NCBI GenBank assembly: GCA_025998595.1
Contig: BNWE01000031.1
Span: forward strand, 1-13,949
Direction of reading: 5' to 3'
DNA: 13,949 nt
Source: Alphaproteobacteria bacterium
Lineage (GTDB): Bacteria > Pseudomonadota > Alphaproteobacteria > UBA3830
In this document: positions 1-6,802 of the stretch, piece after piece
Position numbering within the stretch: the first letter of the stretch is position 1
Layout of the letters: each line of letters opens with the position of its first letter
Notes under the pieces: model-generated
What the model was told of the DNA's origin: nothing
Database searches by the model: none
Seen by the model: the letters and a program-made list of their open reading frames with translations, nothing else
Program-made: the position numbers and the translations under genes

Positions 1-1
1 A

Positions 2-877
2 CTCGGAGCGATATACATAATAAGCGTGACTGGCACAAGAGAAGTACACATTCTATCGAAGTACAGTCTATCCTTCGAGCATGAGTTGATATTCTTTGTG
101 ACGTTTTTTATTGGATTGTATTGCATATCCGGATTATTTCCGCTGCGCCTGTGGATCGCGGATAGTTATCCTACATCCGTTTTTATATTACTATTGGGAG
201 CAATATCCTTGATCGGTGGATTCGGCATGGTAAACATACTAATTCCCATTGCCAAAAACGTATATCTGCAGATGCACGATTATATTTCATACATAGTTTT
301 TGTATCAGTAATCTATTTCATATTGTCGGCCAGCGTTCAAAAGGAATCCCAGCAGATATTGTCGCATATTTCAACTGCAAATATTTCCGTCTCCATAATT
401 GGTATATTCTCGTGTCATGCGGAAGGAATGGTCGGAGCCATCTACAATATGATGACGAACAGCGTAACCATAACTTCGCTGCTGCTAATCATGCATGTGA
501 TGGGAAAAAACGACAAAGGAGATCGACTGTTGTGCTCACCATTATTGGCAAAAATATCAATTATTCCTCTGCTTACGATTTCATCGATGCCGCTGCTGCC
601 GCTTTTCTACGGAGAATTTCTCATAATATACAGTGTGTTATGTGAAAACCGCGTGTTTGGTATATTATTATGCGCTGTTCTAATGCCAGGGATGTTTTGG
701 GCGATAAAAACTCTTTGCGGGCAATATGACATTGGAGTCGAGAAAAAAATTAGTGGCTATGATTTTTTCTATTTAATACTTCCGGTGATTTTTATCTTGG
801 TGCTTGGTGCTTACGTTACGAGTAGTATCGCAACCATGGGGAAATACGTATCTGGGGTTACTAGGAGTAGAGTATGA
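2..877 (+). CDS. nuoM: NADH-quinone oxidoreductase subunit M (NuoM), 5'-truncated by window edge, highly divergent
   Basis: This is the C-terminal part of a membrane antiporter-like subunit of respiratory complex I. The frame is open to the first bases of the window, so the GTG at 26 is probably not the start. Numbering from that GTG, the segment FPLRLWIAD (38-46) matches the family's P-x-H-x-W-L-P-D-A-H stretch, GIFS...GAIYNMM (126-143) matches the TM9-10 region, and LLPLFYGEF (190-198) matches TM12, keeping its glutamate (E197). Many hydrophobic helices are visible. It overlaps nuoN by four bases (ATGA), as nuoM-nuoN pairs often do. Oddly, the TM7 lysine of the family is I34, no lysine lies in the TM8 segment 49-67, the lysine of the DIKRLIAYSS-like segment is Q109, and the histidines that follow are N119 and N145. 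Position upstream of nuoN favours NuoM over NuoL or Mrp subunits. Identity is fairly sure; pumping ability is doubtful. Confidence 0.78.
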   Translation, partial: LGAIYIISVTGTREVHILSKYSLSFEHELIFFVTFFIGLYCISGLFPLRLWIADSYPTSVFILLLGAISLIGGFGMVNILIPIAKNVYLQMHDYISYIVFVSVIYFILSASVQKESQQILSHISTANISVSIIGIFSCHAEGMVGAIYNMMTNSVTITSLLLIMHVMGKNDKGDRLLCSPLLAKISIIPLLTISSMPLLPLFYGEFLIIYSVLCENRVFGILLCAVLMPGMFWAIKTLCGQYDIGVEKKISGYDFFYLILPVIFILVLGAYVTSSIATMGKYVSGVTRSRV

Positions 878-2244
878 TCAGTAATTTTTTTCCGGAGGTT
901 TTGCTATTATTCTACTGTATAATTGTGATGCTTGCGAAGCGTTTCTATCAACGGGAGATAAAATGGCCCACTGTATTACTTCTGGCAGCGCTTGCGTGTT
1001 TTATAGGAGGAGATGATTCTCAGAAATCATATCTATTCGAGTATAAATATTACGAATCATTACTGAAAGTTACAGTATTAATTACTGCGTTTCTGATATG
1101 TCATTTCGTTCATGAAAGCGATTTTCGAGAGCATGTGTTGCTTGTGTTCTCCACTTTCGGATGCATAGCGACATTTTCTTCCTGCAATCTTGTTTCGATG
1201 TTGTGCTCACTGGAAGTGGCCATCGTTCCAATATATTTTATGCATGCAGCACCTGCGTTTACTAAAAATACGGGAGTTGCACGCACTATTACATATGGAA
1301 TAGTCAGCACTTTTATATTTGTTGTCTCCATATGCATGATGTATGCTGCAACGAGATTTTATAACTTCAGCGACATTCGTTATGCGTTTTCATTTTTTTC
1401 GAAGCAGGACAACCTAACTCTTATGGCGTCTACGCTCATGTTGCTATCAATCTGCATGAAAATCGGCATATTTATGTGTCATTCGTGGATGCTTGATGTG
1501 CTGGAGGGAAAAACATCCGGCGCCCTAATGACATTAGGCGTTTTGAGATTTTGCCTAATAATAAGTGCCTATAAGTTGCTGACTTCTGTTCTATGTCACA
1601 TTGATATATCCGGAATAATCGTCATATTATCTTGCATCTCGATAGTCTTCGGAAGCGTTCTACTAGCTTTCAACAATAGCATAAAAAAAATCATTTGGTA
1701 TTTATGCGTCTGTCATTCGGGAATAGTGCTTTTGTGTTGCTCCTGCAAAACATATACCGCCATGAAAAGCCTAATATGTATGGCGTTGTCCGATTTGATT
1801 TCTATCTCTGGGATACTCATGTTTTTATTGACCATAAAAAAAAGCAACAGCAAAGACATAGAACATATTCGCGATCTAAACGCTCTGTCTAAGTGGAACA
1901 CACAAACGGCGATATCATTGTCAGTGTTTTTCATATCCCTCTTCGGACTGCTACCGCTGATTGGATTTTGGGGAAAATTTTATATGTTACTATCATTGAT
2001 GGAGAAGCATTGCATATGCCCCGTAATTGCACTTGTGTTTTCTGTGCTTATCAGTCTGATTTGTGCTGCGAAACTACTGGATGCCATTTGGTTTGGGGAA
2101 TCTAACGAGCTCAACTTGTTTAAGGTAAACAACGATGCGCTAATCAAGGTAATCAATTTGCTTCCATATCTGACCATCATATCCATTCCATTTGCTCTCA
2201 AAATAGCGTATCTTATGAGGATAGATTTGTATTTTATACGATAG
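874..2244 (+). CDS. nuoN: NADH-quinone oxidoreductase subunit N (NuoN)
   Basis: This is an inner-membrane, proton-translocating subunit of complex I. The 456 residues are slightly short of the usual 470-490 and almost entirely hydrophobic helices. Family landmarks remain: the TM5 glutamate in SLEVAIVPIYFM (E114), the TM7 lysine in MKIGIF followed by H-x-W-x-x-D-V-x-E-G (K196-G212), NSIKKIIWYLCVCHSG (268-283) for the N-I-K-R-x-x-A-Y-S-S-x-x-H-x-G segment, and the TM12 lysine in GFWGKFYML (K368). The TM8 lysine of the family is not matched; an arginine (R225) lies about one position away. The protein is unusually rich in cysteine. It starts four bases inside nuoM and lies 4 nt before birA, so it sits within one transcript. 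Sequence is diverged but the proton-path residues are mostly kept, in contrast to the neighbouring NuoM. Confidence 0.9.
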   Translation: MISNFFPEVLLLFYCIIVMLAKRFYQREIKWPTVLLLAALACFIGGDDSQKSYLFEYKYYESLLKVTVLITAFLICHFVHESDFREHVLLVFSTFGCIATFSSCNLVSMLCSLEVAIVPIYFMHAAPAFTKNTGVARTITYGIVSTFIFVVSICMMYAATRFYNFSDIRYAFSFFSKQDNLTLMASTLMLLSICMKIGIFMCHSWMLDVLEGKTSGALMTLGVLRFCLIISAYKLLTSVLCHIDISGIIVILSCISIVFGSVLLAFNNSIKKIIWYLCVCHSGIVLLCCSCKTYTAMKSLICMALSDLISISGILMFLLTIKKSNSKDIEHIRDLNALSKWNTQTAISLSVFFISLFGLLPLIGFWGKFYMLLSLMEKHCICPVIALVFSVLISLICAAKLLDAIWFGESNELNLFKVNNDALIKVINLLPYLTIISIPFALKIAYLMRIDLYFIR

Positions 2245-2248
2245 GATT

Positions 2249-3019
2249 ATGCAGGTAATAAAATTCAACATAATTGATAGTACACATAGCTATGCTCTGA
2301 AGATGATCAATGAGCCAGAAACGAGTGAATGCGCCATAATCGCAGATCAGCAGACCAAAGGTATCGGCAGGTGCAATCGCAAGTGGATATCCGACCGTGG
2401 AAATCTGTTCGTTTCAATAATAAAGTGGTTGCACCACGGGCGTTTATCAAATAATGAAATTCATTCTTCTAATGTAGATGTGGGAAAAATATCCTTAACC
2501 ATTGCATGTGCAGTTAGGGACACGATAGCGCATTTTGTCGGAGACTCCAGTGATCTTACTCTCCACTGGCCCAACGATGTCTATCATAAAAATAGAAAGA
2601 TCAGCGGAATACTAATAGCTGTTGCCGGAGAATGGATGGTAATTAGTGTCGGCATAAACGTGAACTCTGCGCCCAACATCACGTTGGCGCCTACTAGTCT
2701 GAAGGATATCATCCTGTCTTCGAATGATATACCTCCTATGAGTGTGTTTAATATATTGATCGCAAGCATAGATAAATGGCTTCTTCTATTGGAAAAGTCA
2801 GATTTTTCTTGTATAAGGTCTTATTGGTTACGAAATATTAACGGAATAAAATGTAATGTTGTTGTGAAGAATGGAATGGAGTCCGTTTCTGGGCTGTTTT
2901 ACGATCTAGATGAATCTGGCAGATTGATTTTGGAAAAAGACGGCGAGTATTTGTTTATATCCAGTGGTGATCTATTCTTAAATCAAGAAGGAATTGTGGT
3001 AAGTAATGAAGAAAACTGA
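2249..3019 (+). CDS. birA: Biotin--[acetyl-CoA-carboxylase] ligase (BirA, short form without HTH)
   Basis: This cytoplasmic enzyme makes biotinyl-AMP and transfers biotin to the carrier lysine of biotin-dependent carboxylases. The 256 residues lack the N-terminal DNA-binding domain of E. coli BirA, so it should not be a repressor. Visible motifs are DSTHSYA (10-16), the glycine-rich biotinyl-AMP loop KGIGRCNRKW (37-46) with GNLFVSI after it, HWPNDV (106-111; the family usually has K-W-P-N-D), and RKISGIL (116-122) with its conserved lysine, then GINVN. A small C-terminal SH3-like domain follows. The ATG lies 4 nt after the nuoN stop, preceded by TAGGA at short spacing, so translation is probably coupled. 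It overlaps the RNase J gene by 14 nt. Alphaproteobacteria usually carry a type III pantothenate kinase gene (coaX) between birA and rnj; it is absent here. Confidence 0.93.
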   Translation: MQVIKFNIIDSTHSYALKMINEPETSECAIIADQQTKGIGRCNRKWISDRGNLFVSIIKWLHHGRLSNNEIHSSNVDVGKISLTIACAVRDTIAHFVGDSSDLTLHWPNDVYHKNRKISGILIAVAGEWMVISVGINVNSAPNITLAPTSLKDIILSSNDIPPMSVFNILIASIDKWLLLLEKSDFSCIRSYWLRNINGIKCNVVVKNGMESVSGLFYDLDESGRLILEKDGEYLFISSGDLFLNQEGIVVSNEEN

Positions 3020-4670
3020 AAAAGTAAAACTAAGTGGTGTAAATTTTATATCTATTGGTGGATGTTCTGAAATCGGAATGAATCTGTATGCCTATGTTAT
3101 GGACGATCAATGGATACTTGTGGATATGGGGATGGGATTCGATAGTACTCTCGGCAAAGAATTGTTGGTGCCGTCGCCAGAGACACTCATAAAAAACAAA
3201 TCCAAAATAAAGGCGTTGTTTATAACTCATTCGCACGAAGATCACATAGGTGCAATCCCTTACATATGGTCGATGGTTGGATGTCCCATCTATGCACGTC
3301 CATTTGCCGTCGAAATGATAAAAGATCGACTGCAGCAGTTTGGAATTGAAAAAGACGTTCCACTCATAAGAGTGTCTGTCGGCACGAATATATCCGCCGG
3401 AGATTTTGATGTGGAATATATTCCGGTTGCGCATTCTACGCCAGAATCTTCTGCGTTGGCTATCAGGACTTCGGAAGGCGTGATAATTCATACCGGAGAC
3501 TGGAGATTGGACGATGAGCCGGTACTTGGTTCCAAAACCGATGAAAAAAGATTGAAAGAATACGGGGATTCCGGTGTTCTTGCTCTTGTCTGCGATTCAA
3601 CCAACGTATTTAGGGAAGATAGATACGGATCCGAAAAGCTAGTTCGGAAGAATCTCATAAAAATCGTTGGAGAGCACAAGAAAAATCGCGTTCTGATAAC
3701 TTGTTTCGCATCGAATTTGGCTAGGTTGGAAAGTTGCTACATTGCGGCGAAGGAAAACGGACGTCAGTTGGTAGCTGCCGGCAGGTCCATCAAGAGAATC
3801 GAGAAAATCGCGAAATTGTCTGGATATCTCTCGGCGATACCGCCTTTCCTGGACGAGAAAAAAGCAGACGCTCTGGACCCGGCAAAAACATTACTGGTGT
3901 GTACTGGCAGTCAGGGGGAGCCAAATTCCGCTCTAGCAAAAATAGCCGAAGGCAGCCACAAGACTATATCACTCACAAAAGAGGATATTGTGATATTTTC
4001 CTCGCGTGTTATTCCTGGAAACGAAAAATCCGTTCTCGAAATACAGAATTCACTAACTTCCAAAAACGTGAAGCTCATAATGGATATGGATAGTGACATA
4101 CATGCATCTGGACATCCGAGCAAGGCTGAGCTAGTGCATCTCTATGATCTAACGAAGCCTCAAATACTGGTACCAATACATGGTGAAACGGTACAACTGC
4201 ATAAGCATGCGGAAATAGGAAATGAGTATGGCATAAAGGACGTCATCATACCGCACGATGGATGCGTTCTGAAACTGTCTAAAGATAATCCGAAAATAAT
4301 TGACGACGTTCCATGCGGTGTGCTAGCGGTAGACGGAAGTAAGCTCATACCAATCGACGGCATAGTCTATAAGCAGAGGAAAACGCTATCGTCCAGCGGA
4401 GTAGTCAGCGCTTGCGTTAGCTCCAATAGAGGAACAATAAAGTTATTGGATCTGCAATGTGTTGGTATCTTCGAGAATTCCGAACAATTGGAAATGGACG
4501 ATATTAAAAAAGACATTTCTTCGGAAATAAAAGTGTCTCTGGAAAACATCTTTAGGGGAAAGGGAAGCGCAAGAGATATTCAGTCTTCCGTCGAGAAAAT
4601 TATCCGCACTGCCTTTATCGATGCCCGAGGAAAGAAACCTGTCGTATTTGTGCACGTAATTACAGTGTGA
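3006..4670 (+). CDS. rnj: Ribonuclease J (metallo-beta-lactamase/beta-CASP RNase)
   Basis: RNase J is a cytoplasmic zinc nuclease with endonuclease and 5'-3' exonuclease activity, used in mRNA decay and RNA maturation in alphaproteobacteria. The 554 residues match the usual family length. The metal-binding motifs are complete: D40 in the first motif, H75-S-H-E-D-H80, H143 in PVAHSTP, and D165 in HTGDWRLDDEP. The beta-CASP part shows CDSTNVFRE, CFASNLARLE, AGRSIKRIEKIAK, CTGSQGEPNSALAKIA and VIFSSRVIPGNEK, followed by HASGHPSKAEL and VPIHGE, where the lactamase fold resumes. A C-terminal domain ends in RGKKPVVFVHVITV. The ATG lies 14 nt inside birA, with GAAGGA roughly a dozen bases upstream, so it is read from the nuo transcript. 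It is the last gene of this operon; a repeat-rich island follows. It looks fully functional. Confidence 0.97.
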   Translation: MKKTEKVKLSGVNFISIGGCSEIGMNLYAYVMDDQWILVDMGMGFDSTLGKELLVPSPETLIKNKSKIKALFITHSHEDHIGAIPYIWSMVGCPIYARPFAVEMIKDRLQQFGIEKDVPLIRVSVGTNISAGDFDVEYIPVAHSTPESSALAIRTSEGVIIHTGDWRLDDEPVLGSKTDEKRLKEYGDSGVLALVCDSTNVFREDRYGSEKLVRKNLIKIVGEHKKNRVLITCFASNLARLESCYIAAKENGRQLVAAGRSIKRIEKIAKLSGYLSAIPPFLDEKKADALDPAKTLLVCTGSQGEPNSALAKIAEGSHKTISLTKEDIVIFSSRVIPGNEKSVLEIQNSLTSKNVKLIMDMDSDIHASGHPSKAELVHLYDLTKPQILVPIHGETVQLHKHAEIGNEYGIKDVIIPHDGCVLKLSKDNPKIIDDVPCGVLAVDGSKLIPIDGIVYKQRKTLSSSGVVSACVSSNRGTIKLLDLQCVGIFENSEQLEMDDIKKDISSEIKVSLENIFRGKGSARDIQSSVEKIIRTAFIDARGKKPVVFVHVITV

Positions 4671-4690
4671 CGCCTACGTGACGTTGGTGG

Positions 4691-4717
4691 TTGCACGGCA
4701 TTAATGCTATCGCTACT
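4691..4717 (+). repeat. Copy A of a dispersed repeat (core GGCATTAATGCTATCGC)
   Basis: The 17-base core at 4697-4713 recurs exactly at 11767-11783, about 7 kb away, and the similarity extends a few bases on both sides (TTG before, ACT after). The core contains the perfect 10-bp palindrome GCATTAATGC. In both places it lies in the gap just downstream of a plus-strand gene (rnj here, hppA there), and a GCAATTGC palindrome follows (4771-4780 here, 11805-11818 there). It could be a protein-binding site, a 3'-UTR element or the relic of a short mobile repeat. Its function is unknown. Confidence 0.6.
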
Positions 4718-4737
4718 GTTTGCGTTGTATGCGAGCG

Positions 4738-4948
4738 CACAGTCAAGTTTATAATTGTTAATGCGTATCTAGCAATTGCTGGCCGGATAAATAGAGAGAT
4801 GGCTTGTTTTTCCTGGATTCCTACGGCTCTTCGAGCCTCTGAATGACGAGAATTTTCGTGTTTTCAGTCATCCAGAGGAGCGTAGCGACGGGGGGGATCC
4901 ATGGCTAGTGGTAAAGCCACTCAATCAACAATTATAAACTTGACTGTG
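4738..4948. mobile_element. MITE-like element, 211 bp, with perfect 22-bp terminal inverted repeats
   Basis: The left end CACAGTCAAGTTTATAATTG... (4738-4759) is the exact reverse complement of 4927-4948. The interior is also partly palindromic: GATGGCTT near 4798 faces GAGTGGCTTT read on the other strand near 4920, and the central part (4815-4900) folds as a long imperfect hairpin. No open reading frame of note lies inside. Size, perfect ends and lack of coding capacity fit a MITE or large REP-type repeat. No clear target-site duplication is visible at the ends, so transposition is inferred rather than shown. It lies between two convergent genes, where insertion would be harmless. The whole could also be transcribed as a structured RNA or act as a bidirectional terminator. 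Confidence 0.6.
4813..4902. repeat. REP-like imperfect palindrome with GAGGAGCGTAGCGACG core
   Basis: The segment CCTCTGAATGAC (4836-4847) pairs with GTCATCCAGAGG (4867-4878) with one mismatch, and GGATTCC...CGGCTC to its left pairs loosely with GAGCGTAGCGACGG...GGATCC to its right. The loop is about 19 nt. The right arm resembles the palindromic repeat seen in many bacterial genomes, including Rickettsiales, in the general form TCATTGCGAGGAGCG-AGCGACG-GCAATCC (recalled pattern, not searched). Here it is nested within the larger inverted-repeat element. Confidence 0.5.
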
Positions 4949-4997
4949 TACTAGATGCAGGTCTAGTAAATAACACATGTGCGGCATATGCCGCACA
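4949..4997. terminator. Two adjacent palindromes between convergent genes; likely bidirectional terminator
   Basis: TACTAGA and TCTAGTA (4949-4955 and 4962-4968) form a 7-bp stem directly against the right end of the MITE-like element. Ten bases on, TGTGCGGCATATGCCGCACA (4978-4997) is a perfect 20-bp palindrome, a strong GC-rich hairpin. On the plus strand it is followed within 13 nt by five T residues; on the minus strand it follows the phosphoesterase stop at about 28 nt and is followed by UGUGUUAUUUA. Neither side has a classic long U-tract, so termination is likely but not certain. Confidence 0.5.
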
Positions 4998-5024
4998 GTT
5001 GTCCATTTTTATGGTCATTGTCCA

Positions 5025-6443
5025 TTATTTTTTTGTCTTCGTCGAATAATAAGGCGGAGACGCAGATGGTCTGGCGCTGGTAGATGAATTAATAGACTTG
5101 AGAGGCGGAAGTGATGAGCCGCGTTTTGCTGAACCCGTTGCGCAGGCCGATTTTGGGGGCCGTGTCGATCCCGACACCACAACTGACGAAGATTGGCTGT
5201 GGTTCAGTTGTCGTGATGATATCAGCCACGGAGCAAGCTTACTTTGACTGATACTGCCCTGGAGTACCGGTTTGTTATCGTCACTACTGTTATCGTCACT
5301 ACTGTTATCGTCACCACTGTTGTCGTCTCTACTAATTTTTATAGGATTTATTGAGACAGCCAATCCATCATCTCCTATCTCAACTATTGTCCCACAAAGA
5401 GTAGCAGTTTGATCTTCGTTTGCAGTAATATCTTTTTGTGGGATGGATGTTTCTTTTGATTCAGTGATAGTTTTAGTTGGTGGCGTTTCTCTTGGCGCAG
5501 TGATAGTGCTAGCGGGTGCCGTTTCTATTTCTGACTTATGAATTCTTATCGCGTCTTCGATCTTCATACTGAGAACCGAATTATAATCGCCACACATACC
5601 AATGTCAGTTTGATACGCAGTTCCACCTTTTAAGATTTGAGCATCAGCAGTTGGCACGTGAGTATGTGTTCCAACAACTGCAGAAACTCTTCCGCTAACA
5701 TAGTGAGCGAATAGTTGTTTTTCCAACGTGCTCTCACCATGATAATCAATAACAATTGCATCAACAACAGTAACATTATTTGATGCGCCAACGTCTGATG
5801 TGCTAGCATTTTGTTTTAATGTATAGTCCTTTAATATTTTGTCAATTTCGTAAAAAGGATTATCGCCACACTCCGCCACGTTTCGTTTTCCAAGCAAGTG
5901 AACAACCAAGATCTTTTTCCCTTCCTTTTCTACAATGCAATACCCTGTTCCAGGTTCAGCCCCCCTGTGCTTCTCAAGTATTTTTTGATTGTCTTGTTTC
6001 TTTTTTTTCGAAACTTCATCTTTTTTTAGATCAAGATATTTATCTAGATGCATATTATTGGGACGCAGTAAATGTACACCATTTAGCGGACTATCATCAT
6101 ACAACCAATCAATTATGTTGCCTTTTCCTCCGTCTTTTTCGTCTTTTTCGTTGTATTTATCAAAAATATGATTTCCTCCAGTGAGTACTTCAGCTCCAAC
6201 GTTTGCCATACGCCGCGCATCTGCTTGTGTAGTACCTAGCCCCTTATCAGTGTTATCTATATCGATTATAGTAACATCTATATTTTGCTCTTTTTTAAAG
6301 TCAGGCAACTCTCTTTCAATTATCTTCATGCCAACCTGTCCGGCAACATCTCCCAATGCTAACACCTTAATTGTACCGCTTTTGGGAAGATTTGTAGTAC
6401 TTGCCTCAAAGACAGCAAAGCTTAATATGAAACAACATAGCAA
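5025..6443 (-). CDS. YmdB/TIGR00282-type metallophosphoesterase, exported, with Ser/Thr-rich insertion and tail
   Basis: The family hydrolyses phosphodiesters (Bacillus YmdB acts on 2',3'-cAMP) with a two-metal site. Numbering from the TTG at 6443, metal ligands are present: D32 in LGDVAGQVG, D63-N64, N91-H92 in GGNHIFD, H235 in DYHGEST, and H260/H262 in GTHTHVPTAD; LKGGTAYQTDIGMCG follows. The usual protein is about 260-280 residues and cytoplasmic. Here a hydrophobic, signal-like N-terminus precedes the domain. A lysine-rich insertion occupies roughly 131-163. A Thr/Pro/Glu-rich linker (about 304-345) is inserted before the family's last beta segment (LCGTIVEIGDDGLAVSI). A DDNSS-repeat and Ser/Pro-rich basic tail runs to 472. 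The ATG with the good ribosome site, at 6475, is out of frame by one base, so the true start is uncertain (see the site at 6449-6485). Action outside the cytoplasm or on a host is inference. Confidence 0.82.
   Translation of the reverse strand: MLCCFILSFAVFEASTTNLPKSGTIKVLALGDVAGQVGMKIIERELPDFKKEQNIDVTIIDIDNTDKGLGTTQADARRMANVGAEVLTGGNHIFDKYNEKDEKDGGKGNIIDWLYDDSPLNGVHLLRPNNMHLDKYLDLKKDEVSKKKKQDNQKILEKHRGAEPGTGYCIVEKEGKKILVVHLLGKRNVAECGDNPFYEIDKILKDYTLKQNASTSDVGASNNVTVVDAIVIDYHGESTLEKQLFAHYVSGRVSAVVGTHTHVPTADAQILKGGTAYQTDIGMCGDYNSVLSMKIEDAIRIHKSEIETAPASTITAPRETPPTKTITESKETSIPQKDITANEDQTATLCGTIVEIGDDGLAVSINPIKISRDDNSGDDNSSDDNSSDDNKPVLQGSISQSKLAPWLISSRQLNHSQSSSVVVSGSTRPPKSACATGSAKRGSSLPPLKSINSSTSARPSASPPYYSTKTKK
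5275..5328 (-). repeat. 15-bp in-frame tandem repeat encoding DDNSS
   Basis: Three full copies of a 15-base unit (TTATCGTCACTACTG as read on the plus strand; 5275-5289, 5290-5304, 5305-5319) and a partial fourth lie inside the phosphoesterase gene. Two copies are identical and one differs by a single base. They encode the acidic run SGDDNSSDDNSSDDN near residues 373-390. The unit is a multiple of three, so copy changes would alter tail length without breaking the frame. Confidence 0.85.
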
Positions 6444-6448
6444 ACAGG

Positions 6449-6485
6449 CTATTGTTTTTTTATTCCATTAATCATAAAAACCTCC
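6449..6485 (-). promoter_or_regulatory. Ribosome site, ATG and A7 slip site at the start of the phosphoesterase gene
   Basis: On the minus strand GGAGG (6485-6481) lies five bases before an ATG at 6475-6473, the best initiation site in the region. Read directly it gives only MINGIKKQ and stops at 6449. The run of seven A (6461-6455) is read A-AAA-AAA in that frame. A single -1 slip, or one extra A in the mRNA or in the true sequence, gives MINGIKKTIACLLCCFILSF and joins the phosphoesterase frame as a typical signal peptide: two lysines, then a hydrophobic core. The choices are programmed slippage, phase variation, a disabling mutation or a sequencing error. Confidence 0.7.
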
Positions 6486-6497
6486 AATATTGAATCC

Positions 6498-6506
6498 ATT
6501 AGACCA
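6498..6506 (-). promoter_or_regulatory. Candidate extended -10 promoter for the phosphoesterase gene
   Basis: On the minus strand TGG-TCTAAT (6506-6498) is an extended -10 box. It would start RNA at about 6490, giving a leader of about 15 nt that carries the GGAGG site. No good -35 box is present at standard spacing. Confidence 0.3.
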
Positions 6507-6757
6507 CATACACATTTCCTCAATATTTTCTGTATCGATTCACAGCTATCTTACGTACAAATGGCTGCGTTTTTTCCAGAAAATCTTCAGATCTATTGCG
6601 CTATACAAATGAATATACGTGCTAAAAGTAAAAAAAACGCAAAAATTCCTTACATGGGGGTCAGATTTTTTTTGAGACAAAAATGGAAGTTTTTGACATT
6701 ACACTGAAGGCTCGGCAAAGAAACTCTTCTTATTGCATTATCTTTCTCAATTTAGTT
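6507..6757. other. Non-coding gap between divergent phosphoesterase and rimI genes
   Basis: About 250 bases with no convincing gene, tRNA or strong hairpin. It is AT-rich with several homopolymer runs (eight A near 6632, eight T near 6667). A short GGGGGTCAGA stretch stands out at 6656-6665, but no inverted partner is visible nearby. Promoters for the two flanking genes lie at its edges. Confidence 0.6.
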
Positions 6758-6798
6758 TGATATAGTAGATATGTGAGCAAATGTACCAATGTAGGAGG
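6758..6798 (+). promoter_or_regulatory. Extended -10 promoter and Shine-Dalgarno site for rimI
   Basis: TGA-TATAGT (6758-6766) is an extended -10 box that would start RNA near 6773. AGGAGG (6793-6798) follows and lies four bases before a TTG at 6803. The upstream GTG at 6773 would fall at the very 5' end of this RNA and has no ribosome site, so TTG 6803 is the likely start. Confidence 0.55.
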
Positions 6799-6802
6799 CC
6801 AA

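Noticed and set aside
3030..3491. Antisense 153-codon ORF within the RNase J gene
   Set aside because: It lies wholly opposite a strongly conserved enzyme, shows no recognisable motif and no ribosome site was evident; treated as a shadow frame.
4671..5024. tRNA or other standard structured RNA gene in the repeat island
   Set aside because: No cloverleaf with a T-loop signature was found; the palindromes are better explained as mobile repeat and terminator structures.
5275..5328. Short tandem repeats as a CRISPR array
   Set aside because: Units are 15 bp with no spacers and lie in frame inside a coding region.
6656..6665. GGGGGTCAGA as the end of an insertion sequence
   Set aside because: No inverted partner, target duplication or transposase remnant is visible nearby.
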